Of a stretch of DNA of 64,000 bases, positions 24,245 through 31,793 are shown piece by piece (the first letter of the stretch is position 1; each line of letters begins with the position of its first letter). Origin of the DNA: an uncultured Oscillospiraceae bacterium. Lineage in GTDB: Bacteria > Bacillota > Clostridia > Oscillospirales > Oscillospiraceae. Location of the stretch: assembly GCA_934591895.1 (NCBI GenBank), contig CAKTPP010000001.1:124001-188000 (forward strand). The letters are read 5' to 3'. The position numbers were made by a program, and so were the translations under genes. The notes beneath the pieces are model-generated. The model made no database searches. It saw nothing but the letters and a program-made list of their open reading frames with translations, and was not told the origin of the DNA.

Positions 24245-25549
24245 TTACTTGTTCACGGCCGCCTGCAGCACGGTGTTGGCCACGGCGCCCGCATTCGTCA
24301 GGCCGCCGCCGGCGTTTTCCACCAGCACGACGAAGGCATACGGGTGCGCATCGTCGAGCAGGAAGCCCGTGAACCATGCGTGCGACGTGCCGTCGCCGAC
24401 CTCGGCGGTGCCGGTCTTGGCGCAGAGATTCAGCCCCGGGAACCGGTTTGTACCGTAGTGTGCCGAGACGTTGTAATTCATCATGTCGCGCAGCTTGTCG
24501 GCGGTCGTGGTGCTCAGCAGGCTCGTGGTCGAGCCGCTGGGCGTGTCGAGCAGCAGCGACGGCTCGACGACGCTGCCGCCGTTGGCGATGGCCGAGACAT
24601 AGCGCAGCATGGAATACGGGCAGATGAGGTCCTCGTACTGGCCGATGCCCGACCAGGCGAGGTTTGCGCTGCCGGCCGCGCCCTTGGTGAAGCTGCCGGC
24701 CATCGTCGAGATGCCGCTCAGCGACTGGGAATCGAGGAAGCCGAACTTCCTGGCGTAGCTCTCGATGGTGTCCGCGCCGAGCTCGAGCGAGATCTGCGCG
24801 AATGCGCAGTTGCAGGAGTTGGCCAGCGCGTCCTCAAACGTCTGGCTGCCGTGCACGCCCGTGCACTTGACGGTCACGCCGCTGACGTCGACGCTGCCCG
24901 CGCAGGTGAAGTGGCGGGTGCTGATGTCCTTGATGTTCTCGATCGCGGCGGCGGAGGTGATGAGCTTGAAGATCGAGCCCGGCGTGAACGAGCCGTTGAT
25001 GCAGCGGTTGATGTATGCGCCGTCCGGCACGTCACCGTCAACGGCGGGGTCGATGCTCGGCCCGGAGACCATGCACAGCACCTCGCCCGTCTTGTAATTG
25101 CTCACGAGCACGGCGCCCTTGCGTCCGGCAAGCGCCTCGTAGGCCGTGGCGCACAGGCTCGAATCGAGCGTGAGCGCGACGGTGTGCCCGTCGGTCGCAT
25201 AGGTGCCGGTGATGGGGTTGTAGCCCGAGAGCTGCTTGGAAAATGCCTTGAGCGCGCCGGTGCCGATGTTGCCGGCGTAGTCACCGACGGCCTGATAGCA
25301 GGCCGTGCGCACGGCGGCATCCTCGGCATAGCTGTGCGAGCCGCCGCTGGCGCTCGCAAGGACGACACCGCTGCGGTCGGTGAGTGTGCCGGTGTTGAGC
25401 ACGCCGCTGGTGTAGACGCTGCTGTTGGCGGCGAAGGTCGCCCACTCGGCGCCGTGTTCGATGTAGCGCACGATGTACACGCCGATGCCGCCGAGCACCA
25501 GCACGGCGACGAGCAGCGCGCTCATTGCGCGGCGTTTGACTTTGTTCAT
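24245..25549 (-). CDS. Class B penicillin-binding protein (transpeptidase)
   Basis: The 434-residue protein has one N-terminal membrane segment and a transpeptidase domain with all three motifs: SxxK as SIFK (TPGSIFKLITSAAA), SxN as SCN, and KTG (AKTGTAE). It is shorter than SpoVD/PBP2 and lacks PASTA domains, resembling the PbpA proteins paired with RodA/FtsW-type polymerases. Its start overlaps the upstream FtsW-family gene by 4 bases, so a SEDS polymerase-PBP pair is made together. Confidence 0.92.
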   Translation of the reverse strand: MNKVKRRAMSALLVAVLVLGGIGVYIVRYIEHGAEWATFAANSSVYTSGVLNTGTLTDRSGVVLASASGGSHSYAEDAAVRTACYQAVGDYAGNIGTGALKAFSKQLSGYNPITGTYATDGHTVALTLDSSLCATAYEALAGRKGAVLVSNYKTGEVLCMVSGPSIDPAVDGDVPDGAYINRCINGSFTPGSIFKLITSAAAIENIKDISTRHFTCAGSVDVSGVTVKCTGVHGSQTFEDALANSCNCAFAQISLELGADTIESYARKFGFLDSQSLSGISTMAGSFTKGAAGSANLAWSGIGQYEDLICPYSMLRYVSAIANGGSVVEPSLLLDTPSGSTTSLLSTTTADKLRDMMNYNVSAHYGTNRFPGLNLCAKTGTAEVGDGTSHAWFTGFLLDDAHPYAFVVLVENAGGGLTNAGAVANTVLQAAVNK

Positions 25550-27240
25550 GCCTGCGCCTCCTTTTTGCTGCGCGACGGCAGCCGCACCACGAAGCTTGCG
25601 CCGCGCCGGGTATCGGCCGCCTTGATGTAGGCCAGCAGCATCCAGCATGCGAGCATGCTTGACCCGCCCTTGGACACGAACGGGAACGTCACGCCCGTGA
25701 ACGGCAGAATGTCGAGCACGCCGAACACATTGAGCGACATCTGCACGAGCATGAGCGTCACGGTGGCGCAGCCGGCGATGACATAGTACGACGAGCGGCC
25801 CTGCGCCGCATTCTTGACGGTGAAGATGGCCAGCGCGATGATGGCCAGCATCGCGCACAGCGCCACGATCAGGCCGAGCTCCTCGCACAGGATGCCGAAG
25901 ACCATGTCGGTGTTTGCGGCGAAGATGTTTTTCAGCCATCCGCAGCCCGCACCCTGCCCGAACAGGCCGCCGGAGGCGGCCGCGCTCAGCGCGCGTGTCT
26001 GCTGATAGCCCGCGCCGGAGACATCCTCCCACACGTGCCCCCAGGTGGCAAAGCGCTGCGCCACATGCGGCTTGATGCTCAGCACCAGCGTGCCCGCCAT
26101 GGCGGCGGACGTCACGGCCAGCAGGACGGTGGCGATGCTGCCCGAGCGCATGAAGGCGATGACGAGGAACGTCGCAAAGAAGATGAGCGCCGCGCCGAAG
26201 TCGCCCATCAGGGCGAGCCCTCCGACGCAGATGGCGGAAAAGGCGATGAAGAGCAGGATGCTCTTGCTGCGGAACATCCGGTTGAGCGACGTCGCGCCGA
26301 CATAGATGAACGCGACCTTGATCAGCTCCGACGGCTGCAGGGAGAAGCCCGCGATCGTCAGCCAGTTTTTCGCGCCGAACACCTCGCTCGCGGCAAAGAG
26401 GTTCAGCGCCAGCAGCGCCAGCGAGATGATGGCCGCCGGCCAGCGCAGCGCCTTGACGTGGCTCAGATCGCGCAGCCACCAGCCGAGCAGGAAAAACAGC
26501 ACGATGCCCACGAGGATGAGGATGATCTCCTTGGTGAGGTCATTGGGCGTGCTCGTCGCGCAGACCTCCAGCCCGAGCGAGCAGAGGAAAAACGCGATCG
26601 TCTCGACCTCAAAGCCCGAGCGGTCCATCGTGCGCATGAGCACATAGCAGAACCACTGCGTGAGCGCGAGCGCGGCGTAGGCCATCAGGATGCCCAGCAG
26701 GTGCGCGCTGTCGGCCGAGGACACGAACTCGAGCGCCAGCAGCAGCTCAAACACCGTCAGGAAAAACAGTGTGCCGCCGGCGGAGACGTTGCGCCCCGCG
26801 ATCGTGCGGCGCTGCTCCTGTACGGCGCGGCGCTCCTCGCTCATGTCGGCGAATTTGAGCATATGCGTTGAGCAGCGGAGAATGTCGCCGCTGAAGATCT
26901 GCGTCGGCTCCGTGATCTGTTCGCCGTTGAGGAACACGCCGCCGCTGCGGCTCAGGTCACTGACCGTCCACTCGCCGGCGTCGTTGCGCATGAGCACGGC
27001 GTGGACGTTGGCAACGTCGGCAAAGGGCAGCGTGATGTCCGCGCTGCGGGCGCGGCCGATCAGACACTCCCAGTGCAGCAGGGGATAGACCTTGCCGTCG
27101 GGCGTGACGAGATGCCCCCATGTCTCGGGCTCGGCGCGCCCGTAAAACATGGACACGACACAGCGGATGAGCACGATGAGCGCGACGACCGGCAGAATGA
27201 AATGCGCGGCCTGCGCAGCATAGGCAGTTACGGCAGACAC
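25546..27240 (-). CDS. FHA domain fused to an FtsW/RodA/SpoVE-family (SEDS) protein
   Basis: The 564-residue protein begins with a membrane segment, then a cytoplasmic FHA domain (about residues 50-130: CLIGRARSADITLP, VHAVLMRN, VSDLSRSGGVFLNGE). After that comes a SEDS glycosyltransferase core of ten or more helices with FSLQPSELIKVAFI, LMGDFGAALIF and VTFPFVSKGGSSML. The GTG at 27240 was chosen: AAGGAGG sits 8 bases upstream, whereas the ATG at 27285 lacks such a site. FHA domains bind phosphothreonine, so control by a Ser/Thr kinase is implied. No kinase gene is in this window. Confidence 0.9.
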   Translation of the reverse strand: MSAVTAYAAQAAHFILPVVALIVLIRCVVSMFYGRAEPETWGHLVTPDGKVYPLLHWECLIGRARSADITLPFADVANVHAVLMRNDAGEWTVSDLSRSGGVFLNGEQITEPTQIFSGDILRCSTHMLKFADMSEERRAVQEQRRTIAGRNVSAGGTLFFLTVFELLLALEFVSSADSAHLLGILMAYAALALTQWFCYVLMRTMDRSGFEVETIAFFLCSLGLEVCATSTPNDLTKEIILILVGIVLFFLLGWWLRDLSHVKALRWPAAIISLALLALNLFAASEVFGAKNWLTIAGFSLQPSELIKVAFIYVGATSLNRMFRSKSILLFIAFSAICVGGLALMGDFGAALIFFATFLVIAFMRSGSIATVLLAVTSAAMAGTLVLSIKPHVAQRFATWGHVWEDVSGAGYQQTRALSAAASGGLFGQGAGCGWLKNIFAANTDMVFGILCEELGLIVALCAMLAIIALAIFTVKNAAQGRSSYYVIAGCATVTLMLVQMSLNVFGVLDILPFTGVTFPFVSKGGSSMLACWMLLAYIKAADTRRGASFVVRLPSRSKKEAQA

Positions 27241-27318
27241 GGCGTCCGCCTCCTTTCCGAAGCTCCCGCGCGGGGAGCAATACATATTTATCTATAGAAA
27301 CCGATAAAAAATCAAGCT

Positions 27319-27347
27319 ATTATACCACGACAAAAATCCATTGACAA
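27319..27347 (-). promoter_or_regulatory. Promoter of the FHA-FtsW six-gene operon
   Basis: On the minus strand TTGTCA (27342-27347) and TATAAT (27319-27324) are 17 bases apart. The -35 hexamer overlaps, on the other strand, the -35 of the divergent NusG-domain-II gene. Confidence 0.82.
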
Positions 27348-27369
27348 CTCCTGCCGGGCATCCTACAAT
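27341..27369 (+). promoter_or_regulatory. Promoter of the NusG-domain-II/Gx-transporter pair
   Basis: TTGACA (27341-27346) and TACAAT (27364-27369), spacer 17. The -10 box ends only 6 bases before the first ATG (27376), so the predicted transcript is leaderless or nearly so. Confidence 0.85.
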
Positions 27370-27375
27370 GAGCAC

Positions 27376-27729
27376 ATGATGAAACAGACGAAATTTTGGA
27401 TCCTTTTGTTCGCCGCGCTCGCAATTTTGGGCTGCGGCGCCTTTTTGCTGCTGCGCAGCCATGGGCAGACGGGGCAGACCGCCGTCATCCGCGTCGACGG
27501 GGAGGCCTATGAGCGCATCGACCTGCGCGCCGTGACCATACCATATGATATAGAGGTGCAGACCGAGTGGGGCACGAACACCGTGCACGTTGAGCCGGAC
27601 GGCGTGTCCGTCACGTATGCCGACTGTCCGGATCACCTGTGCGTCAAGCAGGGGAAGATCACGTCCTCTGCCATCCCGATCGCCTGCGTGCCGCACCACC
27701 TGACGGTGCAGATCGAGGGGACGCCATGA
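27376..27729 (+). CDS. NusG domain II-containing exported protein
   Basis: The 117-residue protein has an N-terminal membrane anchor (about 7-26) and a beta-barrel NusG_II domain with TAVIRVDGE, DIEVQTEWGTNTVHVEPDG and the conserved Cys motif YADCPDHLCVKQGKI. In Firmicutes such proteins neighbour Gx-transporter, FMN-binding or ApbE genes and are linked to extracytoplasmic flavin/redox modules. The gene has two adjacent ATG codons (27376, 27379) and no Shine-Dalgarno. It overlaps the next gene by 4 bases. Confidence 0.85.
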   Translation: MMKQTKFWILLFAALAILGCGAFLLLRSHGQTGQTAVIRVDGEAYERIDLRAVTIPYDIEVQTEWGTNTVHVEPDGVSVTYADCPDHLCVKQGKITSSAIPIACVPHHLTVQIEGTP

Positions 27730-28238
27730 AGGGGACGAAGCGTCTGGCCGTTCTGGCCATGTTCACCGCCATCGCACTGACGATCTTCGTCGCCGAGGCG
27801 CAGATCCCGCCCGTCGTGCCGATCCCCGGCGTGAAGCTCGGCCTCGCCAACATCGTCACGCTCATCGCCATGGCGCTGCTCGGCCGGCGCCAGGCGGGGG
27901 AGATCCTGCTCGTGCGCATCGTGCTCGGCAGTGTTTTTACCGGCGGCGTGTCGGCGATGCTCTTCAGCATCGCGGGCGGCGTGTTCGCCTATCTCGTCAT
28001 GTGCCTGACCGTGCGGCGGTTTCCGGAGCGGCTGCTCTGGGTCGTGAGCGTGCTGGCTGCCTTCGGCCACAACGCCGGCCAGCTGCTGGTCGCCGTCTGG
28101 GTCACGGGCACGCTGTCTATTCTCGTGTATGCACCCGCGCTCGTCGCGGCGAGCGTGATCACCGGTGCGTTTACCGGCGTGGCCGCCATGTATCTCGTGC
28201 GTGCGCTGCGCAAAACGGGGCATTTTCCGCAGACATGA
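27726..28238 (+). CDS. Gx transporter family membrane protein
   Basis: The 170-residue protein has five or six membrane helices and the family block PGVKLGLANIVTLIAMALLG. It belongs to the Gx_transp family, once annotated as heptaprenyl diphosphate synthase component I, and is structurally like ECF S components. Together with the upstream NusG_II protein it probably forms a small membrane module; the transported compound is unknown. Confidence 0.85.
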   Translation: MKGTKRLAVLAMFTAIALTIFVAEAQIPPVVPIPGVKLGLANIVTLIAMALLGRRQAGEILLVRIVLGSVFTGGVSAMLFSIAGGVFAYLVMCLTVRRFPERLLWVVSVLAAFGHNAGQLLVAVWVTGTLSILVYAPALVAASVITGAFTGVAAMYLVRALRKTGHFPQT

Positions 28239-28301
28239 GCCGGCCGGCCGATGTTTTGTAACATTTTGAGGCGGCAGGTTCTTAAAATGTTCTGAAAATT
28301 T

Positions 28302-28332
28302 AAAGCCACAGTTTTTTGAAAACTGCGGCTTT
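28302..28332 (+). terminator. Terminator after the Gx transporter gene
   Basis: Inverted repeat AAAGCCACAGTTTT with its complement (one mismatch), 3-base loop and a flanking AT-rich tract. The 347-base gap 28239-28585 is otherwise AT-rich. It also holds an 8-bp dyad AACATTTT/AAAATGTT (28260-28267 and 28284-28291), a promoter at 28429 and a structured leader. Confidence 0.75.
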
Positions 28333-28428
28333 GTTGTGCAAAAACGACAAAAAATGTGCAGAGATTATGGTAATCTACATCAAAAAGCAGGATATAAAGA
28401 TTTCGTAAATGTTAAATCTATTTTAAGT

Positions 28429-28457
28429 ATTGACTTCCGGACGTGGGCGCGATATAA
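28429..28457 (+). promoter_or_regulatory. Promoter of the O-antigen ligase-like gene
   Basis: TTGACT (28429-28434) and TATAAT (28452-28457), spacer 17. The leader to the start codon is about 120 bases. Confidence 0.82.
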
Positions 28458-28476
28458 TGCATCCGCAATTGGAAGA

Positions 28477-28549
28477 TGGGAAGATTTAGGTTGGCGTTTG
28501 CCGGTTACAAGGCCTGCATCTTCCCTTGACCATATGTATACGGATACAT
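28477..28549 (+). promoter_or_regulatory. Structured leader of the O-antigen ligase-like gene
   Basis: GGGAAGAT (28477-28484) pairs with ATCTTCCC (28518-28525). AGG/CCT continues inside a 2x2 internal loop, and a small TGGC/GCCG hairpin caps it. A second hairpin, ATGTAT-ACGG-ATACAT (28534-28549), follows. No known riboswitch class matches. It could control translation, since the start codon lacks a clear ribosome-binding site. Confidence 0.45.
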
Positions 28550-28585
28550 GTAAAACCGGATGAATATACATCGTGATACCATTTG

Positions 28586-30103
28586 ATGCTTATGAATACG
28601 ATCAACACTTTTGAACAACCGAATACGGAGCAGACGGACCGCCGCTGCGCATTTACGCGCTCCTTCACGCGGGCGATCGATCGTGTGTGCGCCTTTCTGG
28701 ATGAGCGCATCGGCGGTGTGTCGGAGCTGATCGAAGCCTGTCAGGCTGCGGCGGATCGCTTCTGGCACAGCAGGCTCTATTTCCCGATCTGCTTTCTGAT
28801 GCTCGCCGTGTTCATGGCGGCGGGGCAGCCGGTCATCGGCGGCGTGCTGGTCATGTCCACGCTCATTTTCCTGCTGCTGTTTTGTGACGACCTGCTGAGC
28901 ATTCTCTTCCCGGTCTTGCTGCTGGCGATGGTGGGCACGGAGTTTTATGACGAGCTCTACAGCCTGCTGCGCTTCTGGTGGATCGGCCTGCTGGCGGCGG
29001 CGGCGCTGCTCGTGCACATCGGGGCGTATGCCCGCGCACCGCGCAACGGCGGCTGCATGCACGGTCTGGTGGCCGTGTCGGTCGCAACGCTGCTCGGCGG
29101 CCTCGGCTTCATCTCCCGTGAGGAGTATTTTTCGCCCACCGCGCTGTACTATTCTCTCGGTCTCGGCGTCGTGATGCTGCTGATCTACCTGCTGCTGCGC
29201 AGCGAGGCGGATCGCCCGCGCGACTACGACGTTGCCGAGCAAATGCTCCGGATCCTCTATGCCGGCGGCCTGTTCACGGGCTTTGTGGTCGCGCTGTTTT
29301 ACGTGCGCAATTTCCACGAGTTCGCGCAGAGCTTTGCCACGCTCTACTTCAAGTACCGCAACTTCAGCGCCACGATGCTGCTGATCTCGATCCCCGCTGC
29401 GGCGTACTTTGCCGCGCATGACCGGCGGCATTTTGCGTCGGTCGCGTTCATGTACCTCATGATGCTCATGACCGGCTCGCGCAGCGGCCTGATCTTCGGC
29501 ACGGTGATGCTGCTGCTGTGCCTCGCCTTTGTGTACTACTGCAGCCCGGAGCGCCGCGCGGTCTACCGCCGCATCGGCCTTATCAGCCTGATTCCGGCGG
29601 TCGCGCTGCTCATTGCGATCGTGCCGCGGCTGTTTGCCTCGCGCATGGTCGACGGCGCGCTCATCTCCCCGGACGACAGCCGCTATACCTTCTTTATTCA
29701 GGGGCTGCTGGACTTTGCGGAGCATCCGCTCTTCGGCTGCGGCCTCGGCTCGATGCACAACGCCCGCATCTTCCTCGGCGTGGAGGGCAGCATCGTCTGG
29801 TACCACAACCTCATCGCGCAGATCCTCGGCAGCATGGGTCTGGTCGGCGCGGTCGGCTACGGCTGGCTGTTTTATGACCGCGTGCGCCTGCTCTGGCGCA
29901 AGCGCAGCCGCACGACGATGGCCTTCGCGCTGTCCTACCTTGCCATGCTGCTCATCTCCATGACGAATCCGGGCATGTTCTGCCCGATGCCGAATGCGCT
30001 GCTCATGGTGGCCATGTTTGTGGTCGTCGAGCGGCAGCCTGATACCGCTGCGGTGCCGGTCAAGCTCGGCTCCGCGAGAGCCACGGAAAGGAGATCCTAC
30101 TGA
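28586..30103 (+). CDS. O-antigen ligase-family (Wzy/WaaL-like) membrane protein
   Basis: The 505-residue protein has about twelve membrane segments and a WaaL/Wzy-type core with TGSRSGLIFG and a large extracytoplasmic loop (about 335-400) containing DSRYTFFIQGLLDFAEHPLFG and VWYHNLIAQILGSMG. Such proteins polymerise or ligate surface glycans. The start is uncertain: ATG at 28586 or 28592, and both lack a good Shine-Dalgarno. It overlaps the following lipoprotein gene by one base. No glycosyltransferase genes are nearby. Confidence 0.82.
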   Translation: MLMNTINTFEQPNTEQTDRRCAFTRSFTRAIDRVCAFLDERIGGVSELIEACQAAADRFWHSRLYFPICFLMLAVFMAAGQPVIGGVLVMSTLIFLLLFCDDLLSILFPVLLLAMVGTEFYDELYSLLRFWWIGLLAAAALLVHIGAYARAPRNGGCMHGLVAVSVATLLGGLGFISREEYFSPTALYYSLGLGVVMLLIYLLLRSEADRPRDYDVAEQMLRILYAGGLFTGFVVALFYVRNFHEFAQSFATLYFKYRNFSATMLLISIPAAAYFAAHDRRHFASVAFMYLMMLMTGSRSGLIFGTVMLLLCLAFVYYCSPERRAVYRRIGLISLIPAVALLIAIVPRLFASRMVDGALISPDDSRYTFFIQGLLDFAEHPLFGCGLGSMHNARIFLGVEGSIVWYHNLIAQILGSMGLVGAVGYGWLFYDRVRLLWRKRSRTTMAFALSYLAMLLISMTNPGMFCPMPNALLMVAMFVVVERQPDTAAVPVKLGSARATERRSY

Positions 30104-30663
30104 TGAAACGTTTCCAGCTTCTCACCACTGCGATTTTTCTGTTTTGCACGCTGCTGATCGCCGGCTGCACCGGCCGCGGCGTCGAGGCGCAGACGACGCC
30201 CGCCCCGGAGGCGACGCCGACCGCGACGGCGAGCATCCAGTCCGGCATCCAGACCGGCGACAACGAGGTCAACAAGATCCTTGCCGGCACGTGGGCGTTT
30301 GAGCGCACGGACGCCGAGAAGAAGGCGGGCGACGATACCGTCAAGGACATTCTGCCCGGCGCGGACACCGGCGCGAAAACGACCACCGAGATCAAAGAGC
30401 CCGGCACGATCCGCGAGCTGGTGATGCGTGTCAACGGCACGGGCAGCTACACGGATGCCGACGGTGCGGCGCAGGCGTTTGAGTTCGCGCTCAACGGCGA
30501 CAACCTGACGCTCGCGCTCGAAAACGGCACGGTGCAGATGTTCCGCTGCACGCTCGAAAACGGTCTCATGTACCTCACGCCGATGAGCAACAACGGCGCG
30601 TATCAGGCCTTCACCGATGTGTTCCGCCAGACGCAGAGCACTGCGGACGAGGCCGCGAACTGA
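30103..30663 (+). CDS. Lipoprotein of unknown function
   Basis: The 186-residue protein starts with a lipoprotein signal (lipobox LIAGC, Cys about residue 22) and a Thr/Ala/Pro-rich spacer. A compact beta-rich domain follows with NKILAGTWAFERTD, TIRELVMRVNGTGSYT and FEFALNGDNLTLALENG, the pattern of small lipocalin-like or DUF5640-like surface lipoproteins. It is coupled to the upstream ligase-like gene (TGATG overlap) and is followed by a perfect terminator. Confidence 0.75.
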   Translation: MKRFQLLTTAIFLFCTLLIAGCTGRGVEAQTTPAPEATPTATASIQSGIQTGDNEVNKILAGTWAFERTDAEKKAGDDTVKDILPGADTGAKTTTEIKEPGTIRELVMRVNGTGSYTDADGAAQAFEFALNGDNLTLALENGTVQMFRCTLENGLMYLTPMSNNGAYQAFTDVFRQTQSTADEAAN

Positions 30664-30677
30664 ATCCGATCTCAGCC

Positions 30678-30717
30678 TCCGGCCGGACGCAGCTGCGTCC
30701 GGCCGGATTGTTTTTTT
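30678..30717 (+). terminator. Rho-independent terminator after the lipoprotein gene
   Basis: A 30-base perfect palindrome (arms of 15 bp, TCCGGCCGGACGCAG) followed by a T-rich tract including seven consecutive T residues. Confidence 0.93.
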
Positions 30718-30758
30718 CGAGATTTCAGAAAAATTTCAGGATTTTTCTCCGTGATCTG

Positions 30759-30767
30759 TGCTATAAT
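30759..30767 (+). promoter_or_regulatory. Extended -10 promoter of the C39-like peptidase gene
   Basis: TGCTATAAT gives a TGN-extended -10 at 30762-30767. No good -35 lies at the expected distance. AGGAG precedes the ATG at 30800. Confidence 0.6.
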
Positions 30768-30799
30768 CAGGCGCATCCCTACCGGAAAAGGAGACCCAT

Positions 30800-31591
30800 A
30801 TGTCCCGAAAGACAAGAAAGCGCGGCCGCGGCCGCGTGCTGATCCTCGTGGTGCTGCTGGCGCTGATCGTGTTCGGCGTGTTTGCGCGCGGCATCTTCAC
30901 GAGCGGAAAGACGACAACCGAGCGTGCGCAGCGCGAGCTGCACACCTATGCCGAGCAGCACGAGACCTCGCTCGCCGATTACCCGGATGCGCTCGTGCAG
31001 CTGTACGCCCGAAATCCGGATGCGCGCGATTTCGTGCGCGACTATCCGCAGAAAAAAGACCTGACCCCGACGATCAACCTCAGCAATCTCTCCGGGTCGA
31101 AGACCGTGCCGCTGCTGCTGCAGTGGGACGAGCGCTGGGGCTACCGCGAATACAACGAGAGCATCATCGGCCTTGCCGGCTGCGGGCCGACGTGCCTGTC
31201 GATGGTGACGATCTACCTCACCGGCGACACATCGAAGGATCCGCTCTGGATGTGCCGGTTTGCCGAGCAGAACCAGTTCAACGTCCCCGGCAGCGGCAGC
31301 AAGTGGTCGCTCATCTCCGAGGGCGGGCGGATGCTCGGCCTTGACGTGACGCAGATCCCGCTGGATCGGGACCGCATCTACCGCAATCTGGACGTCGGCA
31401 ACCCGATCATCGTGGTCGTCGGGCCGGGCGATTTCACGACCGACGGGCATTTTCTCGTCCTGACCGGACGCAGCGGCGACAAGATCACGCTCAACGACCC
31501 GAACAGCCCCACGAACTCGGCCAGGAGCTGGGACTATGATACCCTTGCCGGACAGATTCAGGCGCTCTGGGTGCTGCGCCGCGCGGGCTGA
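30800..31591 (+). CDS. C39-like cysteine peptidase, membrane-anchored
   Basis: The 263-residue protein has a basic N-terminus, one membrane segment (about 12-30) and a peptidase_C39_2 domain. The catalytic Cys is in AGCGPTC (about residue 132), His in TDGHFLVL (about 218) and Asn/Asp in LNDPNSP (about 236). Related proteins are exported papain-fold peptidases or amidases of unknown targets. It is monocistronic. Confidence 0.85.
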   Translation: MSRKTRKRGRGRVLILVVLLALIVFGVFARGIFTSGKTTTERAQRELHTYAEQHETSLADYPDALVQLYARNPDARDFVRDYPQKKDLTPTINLSNLSGSKTVPLLLQWDERWGYREYNESIIGLAGCGPTCLSMVTIYLTGDTSKDPLWMCRFAEQNQFNVPGSGSKWSLISEGGRMLGLDVTQIPLDRDRIYRNLDVGNPIIVVVGPGDFTTDGHFLVLTGRSGDKITLNDPNSPTNSARSWDYDTLAGQIQALWVLRRAG

Positions 31592-31678
31592 GCGCCGGAT
31601 AATAAAAAGCCCCGCAGAGCCTCGCTGCCGGAGAAACGGAGCGGACGCAGCCTATGCAGGGCGTATATGGCAGCTTTG

Positions 31679-31709
31679 GCAGCACCGTCTCCGGACGGCG
31701 CTGCTTTTT
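31679..31709 (+). terminator. Terminator upstream of fumC
   Basis: GCAGC-A-CCGTC pairs with GACGG-C-GCTGC around a 4-base loop (one internal mismatch) and is followed by T5. It closes the peptidase transcript. The preceding ~85 bases after the peptidase stop hold nothing I recognise. Confidence 0.8.
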
Positions 31710-31723
31710 GCGCGTTTGTGGGC

Positions 31724-31753
31724 TTGCGGTGTGTGCGCGGTTGGGCGTATAAT
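31724..31753 (+). promoter_or_regulatory. Promoter of the fumC-malic enzyme-mutS2 operon
   Basis: TTGCGG (31724-31729) and a consensus TATAAT (31748-31753) with an 18-base spacer. The leader is about 35 bases. Confidence 0.7.
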
Positions 31754-31793
31754 AGCGGCATCTGAGATTTTACCATGAAATGAGGGTTGCAGG

